A stretch of DNA of 64,000 nt, from the NCBI RefSeq assembly GCF_016025525.2, contig NZ_JACSGR010000006.1, positions 124,001 to 188,000 on the forward strand, given 5' to 3'. The DNA is from Eikenella glucosivorans (lineage in GTDB: Bacteria > Pseudomonadota > Gammaproteobacteria > Burkholderiales > Neisseriaceae). The notes under the pieces are model-generated. The model was not told where the DNA came from. It made no database searches and saw only the letters and a list, made by a program, of their open reading frames with translations. Of this stretch, positions 31,534-40,813 are shown piece by piece. The position numbers and the translations under genes were made by a program. Position 1 is the stretch's first letter; each line of letters starts with the position of its first letter.

Positions 31534-34350
31534 TTAGAGCTTCATGGCCTCTTCGAGCAGGCCGTCGAGGCCGGCTTTGTGTTTTACCGCGTAGCCGACT
31601 GCCGGGGAGGCGCTGGCCGGGCGGCTGGTCATGGTGAGGCGCTGGTTGGCACCGAGCACTTTTTCCAGGCGGTGGCGGATTTGATACCAAGCGCCTTGGT
31701 TTTTCGGCTCTTCCTGCGCCCACATCACTTCAGTGGCGTTCGGGAAGCGCGCCAGCTCGGCAGCCACTTCTTCGTAGGGGAAGGGGTAGAGCTGCTCGAT
31801 GCGGACGATGGCGATGTCTTTTTCCAAGCCTTGGTCGGCGCGGGCTTTGGCCAAATCGTAGTACACCTGGCCGGCACACAGGATAACGCGTTTCACGTCG
31901 TTGTTGCGGCCTTGCACGGTGTCGCCGATTACCAGGCGGAATTCGCCGTCGGTGAAGTTGGCGAGCGGGCTACTGGCGTCTTTGAAGCGCAGCAGGCGTT
32001 TGGACATGAAGATCACCAGCGGTTTGCGGTAGGGGCGCAGAATCTGGCGGCGCAGGGCATGGAACATCTGCGAAGCTTCAGACATCATCAGCACTTGGAT
32101 GTTTTCTTCGGCACACAGTTGCAGCCAGCGTTCCACACGGGCGGAAGAGTGTTCCGGGCCTTGGCCGTCGTAGCCGTGCGGCAGGATAACGGTGAGGCCG
32201 CACCAGCGTCCCCATTTGGTTTCGCCGGAGGTGATGAACTGGTCGATGGCGATTTGCGCGCCGTTGGCGAAGTCGCCGAACTGTGCTTCCCAAATCACCA
32301 AGTCTTCCGGAGCGGAAGAAGCATAGCCGTACTCGTAGGCCATCACGGCTTCTTCGTTCAGGATGGAGTCGATCACATTGAAGTGGCCTTGTTTCTCGCT
32401 GATGTGCTGCAGGGGGATGTACACGCCGCCGGTGCGTTCGGCACGGTTTTGGTCGTGCAGCACGGCGTGGCGGTGCGAGAAGGTGCCGCGGCCGGAGTCT
32501 TCGCCGGAAATGCGGATGTCGTGGCCGGCTTCCAAGAGGCTGGCGTAGGCGATGGTTTCGGCCATGCCCCAATCAATCGGCAGCTCGCCGGCAGCCATGG
32601 CTTTACGGTTTTCGATGATTTTGCTCACAGTGTTGTGCAGCTTCACATCGGCCGGAATGCTGGTAAACCTGGCGGCCAGGCGCTGGATTTCGGCGGCGGG
32701 CAGGGCGGTTTTCACCGGAGTGCGCCAGCTGATGGGCTGGTATTTGCTCCAATCCACGGCGTGTTCGCGTTTCTGCTCGGGCAGGATTTCCTGGATGCGG
32801 TCGCCTTTATCCATAGCGGCGCGGTAGTCGCTGATGAGTTTGTCGGCTTCTTCCTGGGTAACCACGCCTTCTTTAATCAGCTGCTCGGCATACACCGCGC
32901 GGGAGCCGGGGTGTGCGGCCACCTGTTTGTACATCAGGGGCTGGGTGAGGGTGGGATCATCGCCTTCGTTGTGGCCGAGCTTGCGGTAGCAAACCAGGTC
33001 GATCACGATGTCTTTTTGGAAGGTGGTACGGTAGTCCAGCGCGATTTGGGCGGCGTGGCACACGGCTTCCGGATCGTCGCCGTTCACGTGCAGAATCGGC
33101 GCGCTCACCATCTTAGCGATGTCGGTGCAATACAGGGTGGAGCGGGTATCGCGCGGATCGGAAGTGGTGAAGCCCACTTGGTTGTTGATCACGAAGTGGA
33201 TGGTGCCGCCGGTGGTGTAGCCGCGGGTTTGCGACATATTGAAGGTGGATTGGTTCACACCGAGGCCGATGAAGGCGGAGTCGCCGTGGGTGAGGATGGG
33301 CAGCACCTGTTTGCGGCCTTCGGCGCCGCGGTGGTCTTGGCGGGCGCGCACGGAGCCTTCAATCACGGGGTTGGTGATTTCCAGATGCGAGGGGTTGTAG
33401 GCCAAGGAAAGGTGTACCGGGCCGTGCGGGGTGGGCACGTCGGAGCTGAAGCCCATGTGGTATTTCACGTCGCCGCTGGGGAATTTGGCGTCCACTTTGC
33501 CTTCGAATTCGTCGAAAATGGCCTGCGGGGCTTTGCCCAAGGTGTTTACCAACACGTTCAAGCGGCCGCGGTGCGCCATACCGATGACGATTTCCTGCAC
33601 GCCTTTTTCAGTGGAGGCGCGGATGAGGTGGTTCAGTGCGGGCACGGTGCTTTCGCCGCCTTCCAGCGAGAAGCGTTTCTGGCCCACATAGCGGGTGTGC
33701 AGGTAGCGCTCCATGGTTTCGGCGGCGGTGATTTCTTTGAGGATGCGGCGTTTGGTTTCGGCATCGAACTGCGGGCGGGCGCCGTTGGCTTCCAGGCGCG
33801 CCTGCAGCCATTCTTTTTCGCGGGTGTCGGGAATGTGGGTGTATTCCAGCGCGAGCGGGCCGCAATAGATTTGTTTGAGATGGCGGATGATTTCGGCCAG
33901 GGGCAGCTTGGGGCTACCTGAAAGATCGGTGCCGACATGGAATGCGGTATTCATGTCGGCAGCGGTGAGGCCGTAGGTTTGCGGGTCGAGTTCGGACAGC
34001 TGGGTAAGGTGGGTGCGGTCGAGCGGGTTGAGGTCGGCGGCACGGGCACCCAGTTCGCGGTAGGCGGCAATCAGGCTCAACACGGCCACTTGCTTCTGCA
34101 TGGCGGCAAAATCCACACCGCCTGCGGCCGCGCCGCCGCGCTGGTGTGCGAGGTTGGCAAAGGCTTCCTGAATCGGGCGGTGCGCCACATCTTTGGGGGT
34201 ATTGCCGGGCAGGGCGGCCACTTGGTCGAAATATTGCCGCCATTGGCTGTCCACGGAATCCGGGGAGGTGAGATAGGCTTCGTACAAATCTTCAATATAC
34301 GGAACGTTGGTGCCGTATAGGTAGGACAAACTACTTTGTTCTTTCATCAT
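31534..34350 (-). CDS. sucA: 2-oxoglutarate dehydrogenase E1 component
   Basis: 938 aa ThDP-dependent decarboxylase of the TCA cycle. It starts MMKEQSSLSYLYGTNVPYIE; the first ATG has AAGGA eight bases upstream. Recognisable parts: the N-terminal E2-binding region, RYVGQKRFSLEGGES, IGMAHRGRLNVLVN (catalytic His region), HGDSAFIGLGVNQ, and DDPTLTQPLMYKQ; the second pyrimidine-binding domain has SGEDSGRGTFSHRHAVLHDQ. An in-gene DUS encodes the DLSGSPK stretch near residue 142. First gene of sucA-sucB. Confidence 0.97.
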   Translation of the reverse strand: MMKEQSSLSYLYGTNVPYIEDLYEAYLTSPDSVDSQWRQYFDQVAALPGNTPKDVAHRPIQEAFANLAHQRGGAAAGGVDFAAMQKQVAVLSLIAAYRELGARAADLNPLDRTHLTQLSELDPQTYGLTAADMNTAFHVGTDLSGSPKLPLAEIIRHLKQIYCGPLALEYTHIPDTREKEWLQARLEANGARPQFDAETKRRILKEITAAETMERYLHTRYVGQKRFSLEGGESTVPALNHLIRASTEKGVQEIVIGMAHRGRLNVLVNTLGKAPQAIFDEFEGKVDAKFPSGDVKYHMGFSSDVPTPHGPVHLSLAYNPSHLEITNPVIEGSVRARQDHRGAEGRKQVLPILTHGDSAFIGLGVNQSTFNMSQTRGYTTGGTIHFVINNQVGFTTSDPRDTRSTLYCTDIAKMVSAPILHVNGDDPEAVCHAAQIALDYRTTFQKDIVIDLVCYRKLGHNEGDDPTLTQPLMYKQVAAHPGSRAVYAEQLIKEGVVTQEEADKLISDYRAAMDKGDRIQEILPEQKREHAVDWSKYQPISWRTPVKTALPAAEIQRLAARFTSIPADVKLHNTVSKIIENRKAMAAGELPIDWGMAETIAYASLLEAGHDIRISGEDSGRGTFSHRHAVLHDQNRAERTGGVYIPLQHISEKQGHFNVIDSILNEEAVMAYEYGYASSAPEDLVIWEAQFGDFANGAQIAIDQFITSGETKWGRWCGLTVILPHGYDGQGPEHSSARVERWLQLCAEENIQVLMMSEASQMFHALRRQILRPYRKPLVIFMSKRLLRFKDASSPLANFTDGEFRLVIGDTVQGRNNDVKRVILCAGQVYYDLAKARADQGLEKDIAIVRIEQLYPFPYEEVAAELARFPNATEVMWAQEEPKNQGAWYQIRHRLEKVLGANQRLTMTSRPASASPAVGYAVKHKAGLDGLLEEAMKL

Positions 34351-34967
34351 GGCAAAGATCCTTAATCAAGTATGACGGTTTGAAGAGCAGCACGCTTGCT
34401 CGCAGGGTATCCCTGGTAGGGCAAATGAACCTTATCCTATGAAGCGAATGCCGATTCCGAATCGCCACACGGCGGCATAGTGATGAGTATGGCGATTCGG
34501 AATGGGCATTTTCAGGTAGCCTGATGCCGGAACGGTGAGGCGATGGGGAAGGCGGCGGAAAGCCGATGGGGGAGGGAAGAGGCTTTAGCAGATGATGAAG
34601 CGCCGACGCGGTAAAACATGAAAGCCGGCTACCTGAAAATTATTGCAGCATCATTACCAAGGTTCTTCGAGCACCCAGCCTTTCATTTATCTAGCGGTTT
34701 ACCGTATCGGCGGCGGACGGCGTTTTTGCCTTTTGGGGCAATATTTTCTGCCGTCCGGGCAGTGGGGGCAATCATACGGCCCGACATGGGGAACGTCAAT
34801 AAGCGGAAAGGCTGTGGCGGGGGTATTTGGGCGGCTTGGTCGGGGAGGCGGGGGGCGGTGAGGGGAAGGCTGGGAAATTGGGTGTTGATTAAACAGGAAA
34901 GATGGCGTAAGAGGCTACCTGAAAAACAGGAATGTTAAAGTTTGTTTGCCGCCGGATTGGCACGATT
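34351..34967. other. Intergenic region between sdhE and sucA
   Basis: 617 bp. It holds a long inverted repeat (34,448-34,509), eikDUS near 34,510, 34,627 and 34,912, and the sucA promoter. In Neisseria gltA sits at this place; no citrate synthase remnant is visible in any frame here. Confidence 0.6.
34448..34509. repeat. 20-bp inverted repeat upstream of sucA
   Basis: ATGCCGATTCCGAATCGCCA at 34,448-34,467 and TGGCGATTCGGAATGGGCAT at 34,490-34,509 pair at 19 of 20 positions. It starts about 98 bp upstream of the sucA start and could be a hairpin in the leader, an upstream terminator, or an operator. Confidence 0.65.
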
Positions 34968-35228
34968 TTACATTGCGGCACGGCTGCTGCGGATTTTGCC
35001 TATCAGGGCGGCGGCTTCGGCGGAAGCGGTTTCGGTTTGGCCGTTGATTTGGGCGAACAGCTCGGGATCGGGCAGGGCGAGCAGTTCGGTGAACACGGCC
35101 AGCTCGGCATCGCTCAGGCGTTCGAATTCTTCGGCCATGAACCGTTGGAGCAGGATGTCGAGCTCGAGCAGCCCGCGGCGGGTTTGGAAGCGGATGCGCC
35201 GTTTGGCGGTGTCGTCGAATCGGGTCAT
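34968..35228 (-). CDS. sdhE: FAD assembly factor SdhE
   Basis: 86 aa, YgfY/Sdh5 family. It helps attach FAD covalently to SdhA. The family RGxxE motif is in TRRGLLELDILLQRF near residue 17, followed by helices with FERLSDAELAVFTELLALPD. The ATG at 35,226-35,228 gives the right length. It is the last gene of the sdhCDAB-sdhE cluster, 68 bp after sdhB with a hairpin between. Confidence 0.92.
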   Translation of the reverse strand: MTRFDDTAKRRIRFQTRRGLLELDILLQRFMAEEFERLSDAELAVFTELLALPDPELFAQINGQTETASAEAAALIGKIRSSRAAM

Positions 35229-35255
35229 GGCTGGGGCTCCTGAGATGTGGGAAAC

Positions 35256-35277
35256 AGGCCGCTTTTGAGGCGGCCTG
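35256..35277. repeat. Hairpin between sdhB and sdhE with DUS-like sequence
   Basis: AGGCCGC and GCGGCCT pair around 7 nt; the right arm extends to AGGCGGCCTGAA, one base away from the DUS dialects AGGCAGCCTGAA and AGGCTGCCTGAA. It may modulate sdhE expression relative to sdhB. Confidence 0.5.
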
Positions 35278-35296
35278 AAGGTGGGGATGCTGCTAA

Positions 35297-36004
35297 CTAA
35301 ACGGCGCGTTTGAGCATGATTTCTTTGATTTTGCCGATGGCGCGGGTGGGATTGAGGTGTTTGGGGCAGACGTCCACGCAGTTCATGATGGTGTGGCAGC
35401 GGAACAGGCGGTAGGGGTCGTTGAGGTTGTCCAAACGTTCGTTGGTGATGGTGTCGCGGGTGTCGGCGATGAAGCGGTAGGCGTTGAGGAGGCCGGAGGG
35501 GCCGACGAATTTGTCGGGGTTCCACCAGAAGGAAGGGCAGGAGGTGGAGCAGCAGGCGCAGAGGATGCATTCGTAGAGGCCGTCGAGCTCGGCGCGTTCG
35601 GCTTGGCTTTGCAGGCGTTCCTGCCGCGGGTCGGCGGGAGTGTCGTTGACCACATAGGGTTTGATGGAGTGGTATTGTTTGAAAAACTGGGTCATGTCGA
35701 CGATGAGGTCGCGGATGACGGGCAGGCCGGGCAGGGGTCGCAAAACGATGGGCTGCTTGAGGCTGCGGATATCGGTGAGGCAGGCGAGGCCGTTTTTGCC
35801 GTTGATGTTCATGCCGTCGGAGCCGCATATGCCTTCGCGGCAGGAGCGGCGGAAGGAGAGGCTGTCGTCTTGGGCTTTGAGCTTCATGATGGCATCGAGC
35901 AGCTTGACGTCGGTGGGCTCGATTTGGAGCTCGTAGTCTTGCATATAGGGTTTGGCATCGACATCGGGGTTGTAGCGGTACACTTTGAGGCGGATGGTTT
36001 CCAT
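35297..36004 (-). CDS. sdhB: Succinate dehydrogenase iron-sulfur subunit
   Basis: 235 aa. The three cluster motifs are complete: the [2Fe-2S] cysteines in RSCREGICGSDGMNINGKNG (near residue 55), the [4Fe-4S] site CILCACCSTSCP (near 145), and the [3Fe-4S] site with CVDVCPKHLNP (near 205). It passes electrons from SdhA to the quinone site. It lies after sdhA across a 148-bp gap that carries DUS (36,056-36,107), longer than the other gaps of the operon. Confidence 0.97.
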   Translation of the reverse strand: METIRLKVYRYNPDVDAKPYMQDYELQIEPTDVKLLDAIMKLKAQDDSLSFRRSCREGICGSDGMNINGKNGLACLTDIRSLKQPIVLRPLPGLPVIRDLIVDMTQFFKQYHSIKPYVVNDTPADPRQERLQSQAERAELDGLYECILCACCSTSCPSFWWNPDKFVGPSGLLNAYRFIADTRDTITNERLDNLNDPYRLFRCHTIMNCVDVCPKHLNPTRAIGKIKEIMLKRAV

Positions 36005-36055
36005 GGGGTGTTCCTTTTGCTTTTTGGCGGCTGCGGCTCGGACTTGTGTTTTTTA

Positions 36056-36107
36056 TTTTCAGGTAGCCTCTGTATGAGACTGTATGGGAAAAGGCTACCT
36101 GAAAAAT
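36056..36107. repeat. eikDUS inverted pair between sdhA and sdhB
   Basis: ATTTTCAGGTAGCCTCTGTA and AAAAGGCTACCTGAAAAAT face each other within the sdh operon. A hairpin here could adjust expression of sdhB and sdhE below sdhCDA. Confidence 0.6.
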
Positions 36108-36152
36108 ATTCGCCTTGTTTCAGTTATACTGAAACCGGCAGCCGTTTGCGCT

Positions 36153-37937
36153 TTAGTAAACGCGTTTGGCGGGTTTGATGTAGTCCACGGTGAGCGGCTG
36201 GGTGTGCACGGGTTTGTAGGCCAGGCGGTTGTCGGCAGAATAAAACAGGCTGTGCTTCATCCAGTTTTCGTCGTCGCGCTCGGGGTGGTCGTCGGAGGCG
36301 TGGGCACCGCGCGATTCTTTGCGGGCTTCGGCGGCAATCATGGTGGCTTTGGCCACTTCCATCAGGTTGTCGAGCTCCAGCGCTTCGATGCGGGCGGTGT
36401 TCCACACTTGGCTCTTGTCGCCGATTTCGGTGCGCTTTACGCGCTCGGCCAAGGCGAGGATTTTGTCTACGCCTTCTTTCAGGATGGCGTCGGTGCGGAA
36501 CACGCCGGCATGGCGTTGCAGGGTGCGCTGCAATTCGCCGCGCAGGGCGTCTACGCTTTCGCCGCCGGTTTGGTTGTTTAGGCGAGCCAGGCGCTGTTCG
36601 GTGAAAACGCCGGCGTTTTCAGGCAGTGGTTTGATGTCAGGGTGCTGCCTGATGAACTCGATCATGCTGTCGCCGGCGGATTTGCCGAACACCACCAAAT
36701 CGAGCAGGGAGTTGGTGCCTAGGCGGTTGGCGCCGTGCACAGAGGCACAGGCGCATTCGCCGGCGGCATACAGCCCGGGTACCACGGCTTCGGGGTTGCC
36801 GTTTTGCGGCGCCACCACTTCGCCCAGATAGTTGGTGGGGATGCCGCCCATCATGTAGTGCACGGTGGGCACCACGGGAATCGGGTCTTTAATCGGATCG
36901 ACGCCGGCGAAATTGATGGAAATCTCGCGGATGCCGGGCAGCTTGGACATGATTTTTTCCGCGCCGATGTGGTCGATTTTCAGCAGCACGTGGTCTTTGT
37001 TTTTGCCGCAGCCGCGCCCTTCCAGGATTTCCAGCGACATGGCGCGGGAAACCACGTCACGCGAGGCGAGGTCTTTCACAGTGGGGGCGTAGCGCTCCAT
37101 GAAGCGTTCGCCGTCGGCGTTGAGCAGGATGCCGCCTTCGCCGCGCACGCCTTCGGTGATCAGCACGCCGGCGCCGGCCACGCCGGTGGGGTGGAACTGC
37201 CAGAATTCCATGTCTTCCAGCGGGATGCCGGCGCGGGCGCAGATGCCCAGGCCGTCGCCGGTGTTCATGAAGGCGTTGGTGGAGGAGGCATAGATGCGCC
37301 CGCCGCCGCCGGTGGCAAACAGGATGGCTTTGGCGTGGAAGATATACACGTCGCCGCTTTCCATTTCCATGGCGGTGATGCCCACGGCGTCGCCCTGCTC
37401 GTTGCGGATGAGGTCGAGCGCGGTCCATTCCACGAAGAATTGGGTGTTGGCGCGCACGTTTTGCTGGTAGAGCGTGTGTAACATGGCGTGCCCGGTGCGG
37501 TCGGCCACGGCGCAGGCGCGTTCTACGGCGATGCGGGCGCTGTTCGGATCGTCGGGGTTGCTCAGGCGGGTGTGGCCGCCGAAGGGGCGCTGGTAGATTT
37601 TGCCGCTTTCCACGCGGTCGAAGGGCATGCCCATGTGTTCCAGCTCGATCACGGCCTCAGGCGCGCGGCGGCACATGAATTCGATGGCGTCTTGGTCGCC
37701 GAGCCAGTCGGAACCTTTCACCGTGTCGTACATGTGCCAGTCCCAGCGGTCTTCCTGCACGTTGCCCAATGAGGCGGAAATGCCGCCTTGCGCCGCCACA
37801 GTGTGCGAGCGGGTGGGGAATACTTTGGAGAGCACGGCGGTGTTGAGGCCGGCTTTGGAAAGTTGCAGCGCCGCACGCAGGCCGGCACCGCCGCCGCCCA
37901 CAATGACGGCATCGAATTTTCGGACAGGATAAGTCAT
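36153..37937 (-). CDS. sdhA: Succinate dehydrogenase flavoprotein subunit
   Basis: 594 aa. It begins MTYPVRKFDAVIVGGGGAGL with the FAD Rossmann motif GGGGAGLRAA. The histidine that binds FAD covalently is in TRSHTVAAQGGISASLGN near residue 46. HTGHAMLHTLYQ, RGEGGILLNADGERFMERY and GAHASDDHPERDDENW are conserved catalytic and C-terminal parts. The ATG at 37,935-37,937 starts five bases after the sdhD stop; a TTG further upstream would overlap sdhD and is not used. Confidence 0.97.
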   Translation of the reverse strand: MTYPVRKFDAVIVGGGGAGLRAALQLSKAGLNTAVLSKVFPTRSHTVAAQGGISASLGNVQEDRWDWHMYDTVKGSDWLGDQDAIEFMCRRAPEAVIELEHMGMPFDRVESGKIYQRPFGGHTRLSNPDDPNSARIAVERACAVADRTGHAMLHTLYQQNVRANTQFFVEWTALDLIRNEQGDAVGITAMEMESGDVYIFHAKAILFATGGGGRIYASSTNAFMNTGDGLGICARAGIPLEDMEFWQFHPTGVAGAGVLITEGVRGEGGILLNADGERFMERYAPTVKDLASRDVVSRAMSLEILEGRGCGKNKDHVLLKIDHIGAEKIMSKLPGIREISINFAGVDPIKDPIPVVPTVHYMMGGIPTNYLGEVVAPQNGNPEAVVPGLYAAGECACASVHGANRLGTNSLLDLVVFGKSAGDSMIEFIRQHPDIKPLPENAGVFTEQRLARLNNQTGGESVDALRGELQRTLQRHAGVFRTDAILKEGVDKILALAERVKRTEIGDKSQVWNTARIEALELDNLMEVAKATMIAAEARKESRGAHASDDHPERDDENWMKHSLFYSADNRLAYKPVHTQPLTVDYIKPAKRVY

Positions 37938-37942
37938 CTCGT

Positions 37943-38284
37943 TCAACCCCAAATTACATTAACCGAATAAACCATGCAGCCGGCCAGCCATACGATGGTG
38001 GCTACCTGAAAAAACAGGCGCAGGCCGAAAGGTTTGATGTAGTCCATCCACAAATCGCGGATGCCCACCCAAGCATGCAGAAATAGCGCGATGAGGCTCA
38101 CTTGGGTAAACACTTTCACCCACACCTGCCCGAAAAACGCCTGCCACGCGGCATAATCGCCCGGCAGCGCGAACAGGAACGCAATCAGCGCCATGGTATA
38201 AATCAGCATCAAAACGGCGGTGGCGCGCTGCATGGCCCAATCGCGCAGGCCGTAGTGCGCGCCGGTGAGTTTGCGGTCTACCAT
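37943..38284 (-). CDS. sdhD: Succinate dehydrogenase membrane anchor subunit
   Basis: 113 aa with three membrane helices (about 18-40, 55-78, 90-110). WAMQRATAVLMLIY at the first helix and LIALFLHAWVGIRDLWMDYI, which carries a heme-ligand histidine and the quinone-site Asp-Tyr, identify SdhD. The start at 38,282-38,284 follows GGGAG by seven bases and overlaps sdhC by seven; the ATG six bases earlier is too close to GGGAG. An in-gene eikDUS encodes LFFQVAT. Confidence 0.93.
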   Translation of the reverse strand: MVDRKLTGAHYGLRDWAMQRATAVLMLIYTMALIAFLFALPGDYAAWQAFFGQVWVKVFTQVSLIALFLHAWVGIRDLWMDYIKPFGLRLFFQVATIVWLAGCMVYSVNVIWG

Positions 38285-38655
38285 AGCCATACTCCCAAAA
38301 CAGCGGTGCAAAGCAAAGCCAGCGCCATTACGGTTTTGGCCGTGGCGCGGGCGGTGTTCAGCTCCAGGCCTTTATGCATATCCAAGAGCAGGAAGCGGAT
38401 GCCGGCAAACGAGTGATGCAGGTAGGCCCACAACAGCCCGAGCAGGCCGATTTTCACCAGCGGATGGGACACGAAGGCGCGGTAGCTTTCGAAAGCATCG
38501 GCACGGTTCAGCGTGCCGGAGAAGAGCCACAACAAAAGCGGCAGGCTGATAAACAGCAGCACGCCGCTGATGCGGTGCAGGATGGAAACAATCCCCGGAA
38601 TCGGCAGCCGGATGCTGAGAATATCCAGGAATATCGGTCTGTTAGTCGTCCGCAT
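38278..38655 (-). CDS. sdhC: Succinate dehydrogenase cytochrome b556 subunit
   Basis: 125 aa with three membrane helices. RPIFLDILSIRLPIPGIVSI and LHRISGVLLFISL carry the SdhC signature (RPxSPhL-like start, SIxHRxSG), and YLHHSFAGIRFLLLDM holds the heme-ligand histidine. First gene of sdhCDAB-sdhE. A perfect FNR-type palindrome lies about 200 bp upstream. Confidence 0.94.
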   Translation of the reverse strand: MRTTNRPIFLDILSIRLPIPGIVSILHRISGVLLFISLPLLLWLFSGTLNRADAFESYRAFVSHPLVKIGLLGLLWAYLHHSFAGIRFLLLDMHKGLELNTARATAKTVMALALLCTAVLGVWLW

Positions 38656-38852
38656 AGCGAAACTTCCTCAGATTGAGTCAAACGCCAAAGCCGGGTCAAA
38701 CCGGCACCCAAAACCCAAAGGCTGCCTGCCAACGAATTGTTTCAGGTAGCCTGATGCCGGCAACCGAAAAGCCGGCAGCACCAGCAATCGGCGCGCCGTG
38801 TTTTGCGGTTGTCGGCGCACAAATTGCAGATGTGCGGATAATATAGCAGCTC

Positions 38853-38866
38853 TTGATTTAAATCAA
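38853..38866. promoter_or_regulatory. FNR-type binding palindrome between sdhC and mdh
   Basis: TTGATTTAAATCAA is a perfect match to the FNR/CRP-family consensus TTGAT-N4-ATCAA. It lies in the 534-bp divergent gap, 198 bp upstream of sdhC and 324 bp upstream of mdh. The gap otherwise holds DUS and a repeat module. Confidence 0.65.
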
Positions 38867-39063
38867 CTTAACATTGAAAAAGGCCGGCTGAAACTTGCAC
38901 CTTGGCCGCAATAGCTTACCAGTTCTGCCACACAGGCCGTTTTACCCGATAGCCGAAAACGCAACCCTTAATAAAAAATAACAAAAACCGCCGCAGTTTG
39001 AGCCACTTTGCGGTATCATAGCGCCCTTTAAATTTCTGTTGCAGCACGGGCGTTTCGGGCAAC

Positions 39064-39145
39064 AGGCTACCTGAAAGCGAAGCTTCAACGTAGTTAAAAC
39101 GATGTTTGGGCGCAGCACAAGCTGAGTTTCTGCGAAGCTAAAAAT
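39064..39145. repeat. DUS-started degenerate repeat module upstream of mdh
   Basis: AGGCTACCTGAAAGCGAAGC, then GCTTCAACGTAGTTAAAACG and GAGTTTCTGCGAAGCTAAAA. It ends 44 bp before the mdh start and may lie in its 5' leader. Confidence 0.55.
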
Positions 39146-39189
39146 ACAGCGCAGCCCGATACCTGCCCGCCGCCATTACTTATCTCCAT

Positions 39190-40185
<996 letters not shown>

Positions 40186-40218
40186 TGCTTCGGCGGCGCA
40201 GAAAGTTTGCCGTGCTGC

Positions 40219-40258
40219 ATTTTCAGGTAGCCTTTTATGTACAAGAGGCTACCTGAAA
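40219..40258. terminator. eikDUS inverted pair after mdh
   Basis: TTTCAGGTAGCCT and AGGCTACCTGAAA, separated by about 13 nt, 34 bp after the mdh stop. Confidence 0.6.
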
Positions 40259-40320
40259 GCATTTTTACTTCAACAAAGTTCAAGCGATCGGAGTGAGTTC
40301 TGTTAATGGACTAGACGATT

Positions 40321-40608
40321 ATGAAATTGGAAATTATTGGCAGCAAAATTTATACGGAACAAGATTTTCATAACCAAATTACTAAAATATTTTGCGTAGA
40401 GGGATTTTACGGGAAGAATCTTGATGCTTTATGGGATTTATTGAGTGCAAATGTTGAACGGCCTGTTATGCTGATTTGGCAAGATTCTCAATTTTCAAAA
40501 GATCAGCTAGGAAGTAAGTTTTTTGAAATTGTAGAAATATTAGAAAGAGTTAAGCGGCAAGATAGACGGTGTCAGCTTAAAGAGAAATTTGATTACAGTT
40601 TGGAGTGA
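40321..40608 (+). CDS. Barstar family protein (ribonuclease inhibitor), orphan
   Basis: 95 aa. The barstar signature is FYGKNLDALWDLLS near residue 29, preceded by a short beta strand and followed by VMLIWQDSQFSK. Barstars block secreted or toxic barnase-type ribonucleases. No ribonuclease gene adjoins it: mdh is upstream and a SulP transporter converges from downstream. The stretch 40,290-40,690 is clearly AT-richer than its neighbours, which suggests acquisition, perhaps as the immunity remnant of a polymorphic toxin or CDI locus. The ATG at 40,321 has only a weak ribosome site. Confidence 0.85.
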   Translation: MKLEIIGSKIYTEQDFHNQITKIFCVEGFYGKNLDALWDLLSANVERPVMLIWQDSQFSKDQLGSKFFEIVEILERVKRQDRRCQLKEKFDYSLE

Positions 40609-40751
40609 TGAATTAGCAAAAAAAATTAGTCTATTATAGTTTCAGATAGATTTGGATTTTAAATTGTGGGCGTTCTATAAACAGTAGAAGATTTTCAGGT
40701 AGCCCCTTGCACACAAAAGGCTACCTGAAAATTTATCGGCAAAGAAAAGGT

Positions 40752-40795
40752 AAAGGCTACCTGAAAACCTGGATAACGGTTTTCAGGTAGCCTTT
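40752..40795. terminator. eikDUS inverted pair after the SulP gene
   Basis: AAAGGCTACCTGAAAACC and its near-complement form an 18-bp stem; 19 bp beyond the SulP stop. A second pair lies just beside it at 40,692-40,732, for the convergent barstar gene. Confidence 0.7.
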
Positions 40796-40813
40796 GCCGC
40801 ATGCAGGCGGTCG

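Noticed and set aside
31579..33921. 780-codon open frame on the plus strand opposite sucA, and a similar 358-codon frame opposite sucB (30,376-31,452)
   Set aside because: Antisense shadows of GC-rich coding sequence; composition is Gly/Val/His-rich nonsense, with no domain, while sucA and sucB on the other strand are unmistakable.
34618..34938. 106-codon frame in the sdhE-sucA gap, considered as a gltA remnant
   Set aside because: No citrate synthase motif in any frame; the peptide begins in a DUS and is strongly basic with no sensible pattern.
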